Source of the DNA: an uncultured Albidovulum sp.
Lineage (GTDB): Bacteria; Pseudomonadota; Alphaproteobacteria; Rhodobacterales; Rhodobacteraceae
Length of the DNA stretch: 64,000 nucleotides
Assembly: GCA_913064775.1 (NCBI GenBank)
Contig: CAJYAD010000007.1
Location: 95,388 to 159,387 of the forward strand
Direction of reading: 5' to 3'
In this document: positions 17,779 through 25,914 of the stretch, piece by piece
Position numbering within the stretch: the stretch's first letter is position 1
Layout: each line of letters begins with the position of its first letter
Program-made: the position numbers and the translations under genes
The notes under the pieces: generated by a model
Database searches by the model: none
What the model saw: only the letters and a program-made list of their open reading frames with translations
Told to the model about the DNA's origin: nothing

Positions 17779-18656
17779 CGGCCCCGGCGCCGCGCTTCCT
17801 GCTTTCGGCCGACGATTACGCGCTGACGCCGGGCGTCTCGCAGGGGATCGCGGACCTGGCGCGGGCGGGGCGGCTTTCGGCGACCACGGCGCTTGTCACC
17901 CTGCCCGGCTGGGCTGGTGCCGGGGCCGAAGTGGCCGCGCTGCGGGGGCAGATCGCCGTGGGGCTGCATCTGAACCTGACCTTGGGCGCGCCGCTCGGCC
18001 CGATGCCGCGCCACGCGCCGGGCGGGCGATTGCCGCCGGTGTCGACCTGGATCCGGCGCGGGCTGGGCGGCGGGATCGACCTGACCGAGGTGCAAGCCGA
18101 GATCGCCCGCCAGATTGCGCGGTTCGAAGCGGTCGCCGGTGCCCCGCCCGATCTGATCGACGGGCATCACCATGTCCACGCCCTGCCCGGGGTGCGCCGG
18201 GCGCTGGCGGCGGCGCTGCGCGACCGGTTCGAAGGCGGGCCGGTGCCGCTGATCCGGGTGCCCTCGGACGGGGCCTGGCCGATCTTGCGCCGCCGCGCCG
18301 CCCCCGCGAAGGCGCTGCTGGTCGCGGCGCTTGCGGCACGCGCCCGGCCGCTGTTTCGGGGCCTCGGCGCGCCGGTGAACGCGGGCTTTTCGGGCTTTTC
18401 CGGCTTTCGCCGTGAGGTTCCCTTCGCGCAGGAGCTGGCGCGGTTTTGCCAGGCGCCGGGGCCGGTCCACATGGTGATGTGCCACCCGGGCCACGCCGAT
18501 GCCGGGCTGCAGGCGCTGGACCCGGTCGCGGCCCGGCGCGAGGACGAGCTGGCCGCGCTGATGGCTTTCCCGGATCTGCCCGCGCGGATCCATCATCCGG
18601 CCGGGGCGCGCGGCCCCGACGGCAGGATCGGGTGGGCCTTCCTTGACGCGGCATGA
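17775..18656 (+). CDS. YdjC/ChbG/HpnK-family carbohydrate deacetylase, NaxD/LgmC-like
   Basis: 293 residues with the family metal and catalytic residues: Asp13 and Asp14 in SADDYALTPG, His65 in VGLHLNL, and His131-133 and His135 in IDGHHHVHALPG. The late motif HMVMCHPGHAD also fits. In Francisella (NaxD) and Bordetella (LgmC) such enzymes remove the acetyl group from a lipid-linked N-acetylhexosamine before it is flipped. HpnK of hopanoid synthesis is an alternative, but no hopanoid gene is near and the flanking genes are lipid-sugar transferases. Confidence 0.82.
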   Translation: MTAPAPRFLLSADDYALTPGVSQGIADLARAGRLSATTALVTLPGWAGAGAEVAALRGQIAVGLHLNLTLGAPLGPMPRHAPGGRLPPVSTWIRRGLGGGIDLTEVQAEIARQIARFEAVAGAPPDLIDGHHHVHALPGVRRALAAALRDRFEGGPVPLIRVPSDGAWPILRRRAAPAKALLVAALAARARPLFRGLGAPVNAGFSGFSGFRREVPFAQELARFCQAPGPVHMVMCHPGHADAGLQALDPVAARREDELAALMAFPDLPARIHHPAGARGPDGRIGWAFLDAA

Positions 18657-19050
18657 ACGCAATGGCGGCGGGGCCGCCGCCCATCTGGCAAGCTTCGTCT
18701 TCTCGGGGCTGCTGGCCTTTGCGGTCGATGCCGGCCTGCTGCTGGCGCTGACCCATTGGGCGGGGATGTCCCCGTTCCTGGCGCGGGTGCCGTCGATCCT
18801 GCTGTCGATGCTGGCCGGCTGGCTGAGCAACCGGCGCCTGACCTTCCGGGTGCAGGGGCCGCCGCGCGCGGCGGAATTCCTGCGCTATGCCATGGCCAGC
18901 GGCACCGGAGTCGCGGTGAACTACGCTGTGTTCTCGGCGCTGTTGCTGACCTGGCCCGCGCTGGTGCCGGTGGCCGCGCTGGTGCTGGCCTCGGGGGTTG
19001 CGGCGGGGTTTTCCTATGCCGGATACCGCTGGTTCGCGTTTCGGCGCTGA
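18643..19050 (+). CDS. GtrA-family flippase, LgmD-like
   Basis: 135 residues with four membrane helices. It has the GtrA pattern: an N-terminal helix starting FVFSGLLAFAVDAGLLLAL, a Trp-Leu-Ser-Asn-Arg-Arg loop (WLSNRRLTFRV near 64-74) and a C-terminal YRWFAFRR. GtrA proteins are thought to flip polyprenyl-phosphate sugars across the inner membrane. The start is a TTG overlapping the deacetylase gene by 14 bp; the nearby ATG at 18653 is out of frame. It closes the four-gene operon. Confidence 0.83.
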   Translation: MTRHERNGGGAAAHLASFVFSGLLAFAVDAGLLLALTHWAGMSPFLARVPSILLSMLAGWLSNRRLTFRVQGPPRAAEFLRYAMASGTGVAVNYAVFSALLLTWPALVPVAALVLASGVAAGFSYAGYRWFAFRR

Positions 19051-19174
19051 CCACATCGCGACCCGCACCCCATACCCCCGCTTCATTGCGTCACTGGACG
19101 GTGGGGGGTGTCTTGGGGAATGATCGCGCAAACGGGGGGGCGCGGGCCTGTCCCGGCACAAGGAGCAGGGTCGC

Positions 19175-21067
19175 GTGACGCAAGACAGCCGCGAACGGGT
19201 CAAACGCGCCCTGTTGGTCTGGGCATTTCTGGGGCTGGCCGTGGGGATCGGGCTGCGCCTTGGCGGTTATCCGGGTCCGGCGGTGCTGTTGTGGCAGGCC
19301 AGCGTGCTGCCGATCCTGGCCGCGCTTCTGGTCGAGATCGCGCGCAGCCTTGGCCGCGGCGAGGTCGGTCTGGATATCGTCGCGGCGCTGTCGATGTCGG
19401 CGGCGCTGATCTTCGGAGAGACGCTGGCCGCCGCGGTGGTGGCGGTGATGTATTCCGGCGGCACGGTGCTGGAAAGCCTGGCCGAGGGCCGCGCCCGGCG
19501 CGAGATGAGCGCGCTGCTGTCGCGGGTGCCGCGCAGCGCCACGCGGCACCGCGACGGTGCGCTAGAAGAGGTGGCGCTGGACCAGATCGTCCCCGGCGAC
19601 CGGCTGTTCATCCGCCAGGGCGATGTGGTGCCGGTGGACGGTTCCATCGCCTCGGAAACCGCCTTTGTCGATACTTCGGCGCTGACCGGGGAATCGCTGC
19701 CGCAGCGCCTGATCCAGGGCGCCGAGACGATGAGCGGCGCGACCAATGCGGGTGCGGCCTTCGATATGCTGGCGATCCGGCCGGCCTCGGAAAGCACCTA
19801 TGCCGGGATCGTCCGCCTGGTCGAGGCGGCGCAACGCTCAAAAGCGCCGATGTCGCGGCTGGCGGATCTGTGGTCGCTGGGGTTTCTGGTGGTGACGGTG
19901 GCGATCGCGGCGGCGGCCTGGTGGACGACGGGCGATCCGATCCGCGCGGTGGCGGTGCTGGTGGTGGCGACGCCCTGCCCGCTGATCCTGGCGGTGCCGA
20001 TCGCGCTGGTCGCGGGCATGTCGCGGGCGGCGCATTTCGGCGTGCTGGTGAAGGGCGCGGGGCCGCTGGAGGCGATGGCGCGGATCCGCACGCTGATTCT
20101 GGACAAGACCGGCCCGCTGACCGACGGTCGCCCCCGGATCGTCTCGGTCGAGCTTCACGCGGGCTTCACCGAGGATGAGGTGCTGCGCTACGCCGCCGCG
20201 CTGGATCAGGCCTCGAAACACCCGGTGGGGCAGGCGGTGGTGGCCGCAGCAGTTGCGCGGCAGTTGGCGCTTCCGGTGCCCTCCGCGGTGGCCGAGGAGC
20301 CGGGCGAGGGTGTCGAGGGTCTGGTCGAGGGGCGCCGGGTTCTGGTCGGCGGCGTCGATTTCGTGGCCGCGCGGTTGGCGCAGGGCGCAGAGGCCGCGCC
20401 GCAGAGCCGGGTCGCGGTGGGGGCTGCGGCGGGAGCCGTGCTGGTGGCGGTGGCGGTCGACGGGGTGCTGGCGGGCACGCTGGTGATGGCCGATCCGCTG
20501 CGCCAGGAGGTGGGCGTGATGCTGGCGGCACTGCGCGCCGGCGGGGTTGAGCGCATCCTGCTGGCCACCGGCGACCGCGCCGAGGTGGCCGAACGGGTGA
20601 CCGAGGGGCTGGGGCTGGATGCCTTGCGCGCCGGGCTGACCCCGGGGCAGAAGGTGGATCTGGTCCTTGCGGAACGCGCCCGGGCGCCGGTGATGATGGT
20701 CGGCGACGGCATCAACGACGCGCCCGCGCTGGCCGCCGCCGATGTCGGTGTGGCGATGGGCGCGCGCGGCGCCGCGGCCTCGGCCGAGGCTGCCGACGTG
20801 GTGTTGCTGGTCGATCAGATCGGTCAGCTGAGCACCGGCCTGCAGATCGCCCGCCGCGCCCGTGGGATCGCGTTGCAAAGCGTCGCCGCCGGGATCGGCC
20901 TGTCGGTCGTCGGCATGATCGCGGCGGCCTTTGGCTATCTGACACCGGTCGAAGGCGCGCTGTTGCAAGAGGGGATCGACGTCGCGGTGATACTCAATTC
21001 GCTGCGCGCGCTGCGGATTCCGGCGGCGGTGGCGGCGCTCGACCGGCCGGATCTGGTGCCCGAGTAG
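19175..21067 (+). CDS. P1B-type heavy-metal ATPase with atypical motifs
   Basis: 630 residues starting at a GTG preceded by AAGGAG. It has the actuator motif TGES, the metal-site segment VVATPCPLILAV (Cys268-Pro-Leu rather than Cys-Pro-Cys), the phosphorylation motif at Asp310, the HP motif SKHPVG and the hinge motif GDGINDAPAL. No N-terminal metal-binding domain is present. The phosphorylation motif reads DKTGPLT where nearly all P-type ATPases have DKTGTLT. Membrane helices and the nucleotide domain are otherwise complete. The metal cannot be assigned, and Zn, Cd or Co are possible. It stands alone, with no MerR-type regulator beside it. Confidence 0.85.
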   Translation: MTQDSRERVKRALLVWAFLGLAVGIGLRLGGYPGPAVLLWQASVLPILAALLVEIARSLGRGEVGLDIVAALSMSAALIFGETLAAAVVAVMYSGGTVLESLAEGRARREMSALLSRVPRSATRHRDGALEEVALDQIVPGDRLFIRQGDVVPVDGSIASETAFVDTSALTGESLPQRLIQGAETMSGATNAGAAFDMLAIRPASESTYAGIVRLVEAAQRSKAPMSRLADLWSLGFLVVTVAIAAAAWWTTGDPIRAVAVLVVATPCPLILAVPIALVAGMSRAAHFGVLVKGAGPLEAMARIRTLILDKTGPLTDGRPRIVSVELHAGFTEDEVLRYAAALDQASKHPVGQAVVAAAVARQLALPVPSAVAEEPGEGVEGLVEGRRVLVGGVDFVAARLAQGAEAAPQSRVAVGAAAGAVLVAVAVDGVLAGTLVMADPLRQEVGVMLAALRAGGVERILLATGDRAEVAERVTEGLGLDALRAGLTPGQKVDLVLAERARAPVMMVGDGINDAPALAAADVGVAMGARGAAASAEAADVVLLVDQIGQLSTGLQIARRARGIALQSVAAGIGLSVVGMIAAAFGYLTPVEGALLQEGIDVAVILNSLRALRIPAAVAALDRPDLVPE

Positions 21068-21154
21068 CGGCGATCCGCACGGGCGCGGCAAGAACCGACC
21101 CGAGGTTCTCCGTTCGGCTCTCATGGCTTCACTTTGACCAGCATGCACGGGAGT

Positions 21155-21168
21155 GTTTGTTAACAAAC
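21155..21168. promoter_or_regulatory. Perfect 14-bp palindrome, operator candidate
   Basis: GTTTGTTAACAAAC is a perfect palindrome in an AT-rich island of an otherwise GC-rich gap (21068-21282). It lies 115 bp upstream of the zinc-ribbon gene and 87 bp past the ATPase stop. Its symmetry suggests a dimeric repressor site or part of a promoter. No regulator is adjacent to match it with. Confidence 0.4.
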
Positions 21169-21282
21169 CTTGCAAACTGACCTATCGTCCGAGGCAGTAT
21201 TGGTGGCACCGCGACGGCACGGTCCTAGGCCCGCGTTCCGCTGTCGGCGCATGGTGGTGAGGGGCGTCATGCCGCGACTAGA

Positions 21283-21474
21283 GTGATCAAGGCATTGCGC
21301 GAATTCCGCGGGGTCACATGCCCCTATTGCGGCCATAATACCCGTCTGTTTTCAGGGTATTGCGGGCTTTGCCATCAGCGCAAACCCTTTGCAAGCCGGC
21401 TGCCGGTCATCCTGCTTTACCTAGCGGTGCCGCTACTGGCGCTGACGGTCTACATGATCGTGCGCCTCGTCTGA
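21283..21474 (+). CDS. Small zinc-ribbon membrane protein
   Basis: 63 residues. Two Cys pairs (VTCPYCGHNT and GYCGLCHQRK) form a compact zinc ribbon in residues 11-33. One membrane helix follows (about 42-62, LPVILLYLAVPLLALTVYMI). The start is a GTG. It ends 11 bp before the convergent end of pncB. The function is unknown. Small ribbon-plus-helix proteins of this kind may act as membrane regulators or chaperones. Codon use and the regular Cys spacing support a real gene. Confidence 0.7.
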   Translation: MIKALREFRGVTCPYCGHNTRLFSGYCGLCHQRKPFASRLPVILLYLAVPLLALTVYMIVRLV

Positions 21475-21485
21475 CGGGGGCCGCG

Positions 21486-22778
21486 TCAGACGATCACCTC
21501 CATCGGAGTCTGCGTGCCGACGCCGAACACCCGCTTGTAGCGCGCGACCTCATCCGCCGGGCCCATCGCCTTGTTGGGATTGTCCGACAGCTTCACCGTC
21601 GGCCGCCCATCGGCGCTGACGGCCTTGCAGACCAGGCTGAAGGGCACCAGCGCGTCGCCCGGCACCAGCCCGCGGAAATCGTTGGTCAGCAGCGTGCCCC
21701 AGCCAAAGCTGATCCGCACCCGACCGGCGAAGCGACGGGTCAGCTCTTCGATCCGGTCGACGTCCAGCCCGTCGGAGAAGATCACCAGCTTTTCGCGCGG
21801 ATCTTCACCACGCGCCTGCCACCAGGCAATGGCGGCCTCGGCCCCGGCCACCGGATCGCCGCTGTCGATGCGGATCCCGGTCCAGGAGGTCAGCCAATCG
21901 GGCGCATGGGCCAGGAAGCCCTCGGTGCCGTAGGTGTCGGGCAGGATGATGCGCAGCATGCCATCATGTTCCTCGTGCCAATCCTCCAGCACCCGGTAGG
22001 GGGCCTGGCGCAGGGCGTCGTCGGTATCGGCCAGCGCGGCATAGACCATCGGCATCTCATGCGCGTTGGTGCCGATCGCCTCCAGATCGCGGTTCATCGC
22101 GATCAGGCAGTTCGAGGTGCCGACGAAGGCCTTTCCCAGCCCCTCTTGCAGGGCCTGGACGCACCAATCCTGCCACAGGAAGGAATGCCGCCGCCGCGTG
22201 CCGAAATCCGCCAGCCGCAGATCGGGTACCTGTTTCAGGCGCTCGACCTTCTCCCACAGCTTGGTCATGGCGCGGGCGTAAAGGATCTGCAGCTCGAACC
22301 GCCGCATCTGGTTCAGCACGGCGCGCGAGCGCAGCTCCATCAGCACCGCAAGCGCCGGGATCTCCCAAAGCATCACCTCGGGCCAGGAGCCTTCGAAGGT
22401 CAGCTCATACTGGCCGTCGCGCTTTTCCAGATGGTAGGGCGGCAGTTGCAGGTTCTCGAACCATTCCATGAAGTCGGGGCGGAACATCTGGCGCTTGCCG
22501 TAGAACATGTTGCCGCGCAGCCATGTGCTTTCGCCGCGCCCCAGCCGGAGCGAGCGGATGTGATCCAGCTGCTCGCGCAATTCGCCCTCGTCCACCAACT
22601 CGGCCAGGCGGATGGATTTTGAGCGGTTGATCAGGCTGAAGGTCACTTGCGTGTCGCGCCGGTTTCGAAAAATAGACTGACACATCAATAGCTTGTAGAA
22701 ATCAGTGTCGATCAGCGAGCGCACGATCGGGTCGATCTTCCACTTGTGATTATAGACGCGTGTGGCGATATCGACCAT
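21486..22778 (-). CDS. pncB: Nicotinate phosphoribosyltransferase PncB
   Basis: 430 residues, usual length. The conserved start DPIVRSLIDTDFYKLLMCQS, the segment ADFGTRRRHSF (catalytic His loop), SNCLIAMNRD and the phosphate-binding region IRIDSGDP and SDGLDVD are all present. It makes nicotinate mononucleotide from nicotinate in the Preiss-Handler route of NAD salvage. It is encoded 2 bp downstream of pncA, so the two steps from nicotinamide are one operon. Confidence 0.96.
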   Translation of the reverse strand: MVDIATRVYNHKWKIDPIVRSLIDTDFYKLLMCQSIFRNRRDTQVTFSLINRSKSIRLAELVDEGELREQLDHIRSLRLGRGESTWLRGNMFYGKRQMFRPDFMEWFENLQLPPYHLEKRDGQYELTFEGSWPEVMLWEIPALAVLMELRSRAVLNQMRRFELQILYARAMTKLWEKVERLKQVPDLRLADFGTRRRHSFLWQDWCVQALQEGLGKAFVGTSNCLIAMNRDLEAIGTNAHEMPMVYAALADTDDALRQAPYRVLEDWHEEHDGMLRIILPDTYGTEGFLAHAPDWLTSWTGIRIDSGDPVAGAEAAIAWWQARGEDPREKLVIFSDGLDVDRIEELTRRFAGRVRISFGWGTLLTNDFRGLVPGDALVPFSLVCKAVSADGRPTVKLSDNPNKAMGPADEVARYKRVFGVGTQTPMEVIV

Positions 22779-22780
22779 GC

Positions 22781-23389
22781 TCAGCCCTCCAGCACGACGC
22801 CGGCGGCGCGCATCGCCTTGCGGGCGGCCTCAAGGCTGCCGTCCAAGTCGATCGCCCGGCAGGCGTCCTCGCGCACCGTGACGTCATAGCCCAGCCGCGC
22901 GGCGTCGAGCGCCGAATATTGCACGCAGAAATCGGTGGCGAGGCCGACAAGCGTCAGCCGCGAAACCCCGCGCGTGCGAAGATAGCCGTCCAGGCCGGTC
23001 GGGGTTTCGTGGTCATTCTCGAAAAAGGCGGAATAGCTGTCAACGCCCGCGCGAAATCCCTTGCGGATGATCAGATCGGCCGCGTCGGTGTTCAGATCGG
23101 GGTGGAAATCGGCGCCTTTCGTCCCGATCACGCAATGGTCTGGCCAGAGCACCTGCTCGCCATAGGGCAGGGTGGTGACGCTGAAGGGCGCAGCACCCGG
23201 GTGCGACGACGCGAAAGAGCCGTGCCCGGCCGGGTGCCAATCCTGGGTCAGCACCTTGACCTGATACGCCTCCAGCAGGGCGTTGACGGGGGCCAGGATC
23301 TCGTCCCCGCCAGCCACCGCCAGCGCGCCGCCGGGGCAAAAGTCGTTCTGGATGTCGATCACGATCAGCGCGTCAGGGGTCGGGTGCAT
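22781..23389 (-). CDS. pncA: Nicotinamidase PncA
   Basis: 202 residues. The isochorismatase-fold catalytic set is visible: Asp12 in IDIQNDFCPGG, the metal ligands Asp50, His52 and His56 in QDWHPAGHGSF, and the nucleophilic Cys in LATDFCVQYSAL. It converts nicotinamide to nicotinate, which PncB uses next. A strong ribosome site (AAGGAGG) precedes the ATG. Confidence 0.95.
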   Translation of the reverse strand: MHPTPDALIVIDIQNDFCPGGALAVAGGDEILAPVNALLEAYQVKVLTQDWHPAGHGSFASSHPGAAPFSVTTLPYGEQVLWPDHCVIGTKGADFHPDLNTDAADLIIRKGFRAGVDSYSAFFENDHETPTGLDGYLRTRGVSRLTLVGLATDFCVQYSALDAARLGYDVTVREDACRAIDLDGSLEAARKAMRAAGVVLEG

Positions 23390-23486
23390 GGGCGCCTCCT
23401 TGTTAAGAAAGGCCTATGGCGCGGGGGGGCGGTCGTCAATGGTACGGCGCCGGGGTATGGCGCCGGTTCGGCGGCCGGGGCGCGAT

Positions 23487-23509
23487 CCCTTTCATCTTGG
23501 TCCAAATAC
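23487..23509 (-). repeat. Dispersed intergenic motif, copy 1
   Basis: Read on the minus strand it begins GTATTTGGACCAAGATGAAA and ends GGG. It lies between the divergent pncA and trhO genes. Two close variants occur at 30756-30778 and 50456-50478. From memory this word is common between genes of Rhodobacteraceae. Its role is not known to me. Confidence 0.6.
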
Positions 23510-23573
23510 TCAAATGCGGCCTCTGCCCCGCGCCGCGCTTGCCCGATCCGCACGGCGGCGCTAGCAAGGCGCC

Positions 23574-24485
23574 ATGATCACGGTCGCCGCCCTTTACCAC
23601 TTCACCCGCTTCACCGATCCGGCGGCGCTACATCCGCCGCTGGCAGAGCTTTGCGCGGCGCAGGGCGTGCGCGGCACGCTTTTGCTGGCGGACGAGGGCA
23701 TCAACGGCACCATCGCGGGCAGCCGGGAAGGGGTCGACGCGGTGCTGGGCCATATCCGGGCGCTGCCGGGCTGCGCCGGGCTGGAGTGGAAGGAAAGCGT
23801 GGCGCAGGAGATGCCCTTTGGCCGGATGAAGGTGCGGGTGAAGCGTGAGATCGTGACGATGGGGCAGCCGCAGGTCGATCCGCTGGCCGGCACCGGGCAC
23901 TATGTCGACCCCGCCGACTGGAACGCGCTGATCGCGGCGCCGGATGTCGCGGTGATCGACACCCGCAATGATTACGAGGTGGCGATCGGCAGTTTCAAAG
24001 GCGCGATAGACCCTGACACAGCCAGATTCCGCGACTTCCCCGCCTGGTGGGAGGCAAACCGCGACCGCTTCGAGGGCAAGCGCATCGCGATGTTCTGCAC
24101 CGGCGGCATCCGCTGCGAGAAGGCAACGAATTATCTGATCGGGCAGGGGGTGGCCGAGGTGCATCACCTCAAGGGCGGCATCCTGAAATACCTCGAAGAG
24201 GTGCCCGAGGATACCAGCCTGTGGCACGGCGAATGTTTCGTCTTCGACCAGCGGGTCAGCGTCGGCCACGGTCTGGTGCCGGGCGATTACCAAAGCTGCC
24301 ACGCCTGCCGGCGCCCGGTGTCTCAGGCCGATCGACGCCATCCCGATTACGAGGAAGGGGTGCAATGCCCGGCCTGCAAGGATGAGTATTCTCAGGCCGA
24401 TCGCACCCGGTTCCGCGAACGGCAGCGGCAGGTGGCGCGCGCCGCCGAGCTGGGCGGGCGCCACCTGGGACAGGTGCTAAGCTAG
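23574..24485 (+). CDS. trhO: tRNA uridine 5-hydroxylase TrhO, rhodanese family
   Basis: 303 residues. An N-terminal acylphosphatase-like domain (LLLADEGINGTIAGS) is followed by a rhodanese domain with the active-site loop MFCTGGIRCEKA. A Cys-rich tail follows (SCHACRRPVS and CPACKDEY, a zinc-ribbon-like pair of CxxC motifs). TrhO (formerly YceA/UPF0176) hydroxylates U34 of certain tRNAs using oxygen. It is transcribed divergently from pncA. Confidence 0.93.
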   Translation: MITVAALYHFTRFTDPAALHPPLAELCAAQGVRGTLLLADEGINGTIAGSREGVDAVLGHIRALPGCAGLEWKESVAQEMPFGRMKVRVKREIVTMGQPQVDPLAGTGHYVDPADWNALIAAPDVAVIDTRNDYEVAIGSFKGAIDPDTARFRDFPAWWEANRDRFEGKRIAMFCTGGIRCEKATNYLIGQGVAEVHHLKGGILKYLEEVPEDTSLWHGECFVFDQRVSVGHGLVPGDYQSCHACRRPVSQADRRHPDYEEGVQCPACKDEYSQADRTRFRERQRQVARAAELGGRHLGQVLS

Positions 24486-24788
24486 GCACCATCGTCCCCC
24501 GGCGGGTGCGGCAACCCGGCCGCCTTCATGCTCGGCCCGGCGTGCCCCAGCCCGGGCCAAGCCAATCAATCCGCGTGCCGCCTTGCTTCCCGCCACGTCG
24601 GCGTTGCGCGCAAGGTGGCCCGGATTTCGACAGTTGACGTAACGTAATCCAATGTGCAATCGAGTAACATCTGCGCTTTGCGACGGCGGGTCGTCTTGAC
24701 GCGCTCCCGCCAAAACACAATCTTGCGATCAGACGTGAGCTTTGGCCCGCCGGCCGCTGTCTGTGCGTGCCGCAGGAAGGCCTTTTCG
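24486..24788. other. Intergenic region upstream of the RND operon
   Basis: 303 bp with no supported gene. It contains TTGACGTAACGTAA at 24634-24647, an imperfect palindrome reminiscent of MerR- or TetR-family operators that could overlap a -35 element. This is the likely control region of the RND pump genes. No regulator gene lies next to it. Confidence 0.4.
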
Positions 24789-25904
24789 ATGCCCGATCAT
24801 ATTCGCTATCACCGCATTGCCGCGCTCGTCGTCTTGATCGTCGCCGGTGCCTGGGTCCTGACCGGCCAGTTCTCGGCCGTCGGCAGCCAAGAGGCGCAGG
24901 CGGCGCAGAAGCCCACGCCCGCCGCGACGCCGTCCGACGCGGCCCGTGATCTGCCGACGGTCGCGGTGATCACGCCGGTCTACCGCGCGCACAGTCAGGC
25001 AATCACGATCTCGGGGGCGACGGCGCCGGACAAGGCGACCGCCTTGGCCGCGCGCACCAGCGGGATCATCGAAGCCCTGCCGGTGCAGAAGGGCGCGCGC
25101 ATCGCCCGGGGCGCGTTGGTGGTGCGTATCGAGGGGCCGGAATTCGCCGCCAACGTCACCACCGCCGAAGCGCTGCTGGCGCAACGGCGGCATGAGCTGT
25201 CGGTGGCCGAGAAGCTGAACAAGTCCGGCAATACATCCGACACGGCGCTGACCGCGGCGCGGTCTAGCATGGCCGCGGCCGAGGCGCAGCTTAGCCAGGC
25301 GCGCGCCGCCGCCGACCGGCTGACGCTGGTCGCGCCGTTCAATGGGGTGGTGGGCGACGTGCCGGTGGAGCTGGGCGAATGGGTGCAGACTGGCACGCCG
25401 GTGGCGCGGCTTCTGGCGCTGGATCCGATCGTGGTGAAGGCCGAAGTCAGCGAAACCGACATCGGCCTGATCCATGTCGGATCGAAGGCAGAGGTCCGGC
25501 TGATCGACGGGCGCCGACTGCAGGGCAAGGTGCGTTTCGTGGCGGCCGAGGCCTCATCCAAGACACGCACCTTCCCGGTGGAGGTGGCGCTGCCCAACCC
25601 GGACGGCAAGATCCCCGCCGGCATGACCGCGGAGCTGACGCTTTTCGCCCCCGCGGTGCAGGCGGTTCAGGTGCGCCGGTCGGTGATCACGCTGTCGGGC
25701 GACGGCACCCTGGGGGTGCGCGCCGTCGGGTCCGACGATGTGGTGAAGTTCATCCCCGTCAAGCTGATCGACGACACGCCGGACGGGCTGATCATCACCG
25801 GGGTGCCGCAGGGGCTGCGGGTGATCGTTTCGGGGCAGGACATGGTGAAGGACGGGGCCCGGGTGAATGCCGTGGCCCAGCCCGCCGGCCAGCCGCTGGA
25901 ATGA
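24789..25904 (+). CDS. RND efflux periplasmic adaptor subunit
   Basis: 371 residues from the ATG at 24789. A membrane anchor (about 9-29) is followed by the barrel-sandwich hybrid domain (LAARTSGIIEALPVQKGARI), a short coiled-coil hairpin (about 120-165) and the beta-barrel domain (VGSKAEVRLIDGRRLQGKVR). This is the HlyD/AcrA-family bridge between the inner-membrane pump and an outer-membrane channel. It ends 10 bp before its permease partner. No TolC-like gene is in the cluster, so a shared channel is likely. Confidence 0.92.
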   Translation: MPDHIRYHRIAALVVLIVAGAWVLTGQFSAVGSQEAQAAQKPTPAATPSDAARDLPTVAVITPVYRAHSQAITISGATAPDKATALAARTSGIIEALPVQKGARIARGALVVRIEGPEFAANVTTAEALLAQRRHELSVAEKLNKSGNTSDTALTAARSSMAAAEAQLSQARAAADRLTLVAPFNGVVGDVPVELGEWVQTGTPVARLLALDPIVVKAEVSETDIGLIHVGSKAEVRLIDGRRLQGKVRFVAAEASSKTRTFPVEVALPNPDGKIPAGMTAELTLFAPAVQAVQVRRSVITLSGDGTLGVRAVGSDDVVKFIPVKLIDDTPDGLIITGVPQGLRVIVSGQDMVKDGARVNAVAQPAGQPLE

Positions 25905-25914
25905 GGCGCATGGC

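Noticed and set aside
17775..18656. Hopanoid biosynthesis deacetylase HpnK
   Set aside because: The fold is shared, but there is no squalene-hopene cyclase or other hpn gene, and the gene overlaps a polyprenyl-phosphate glycosyltransferase and a flippase.
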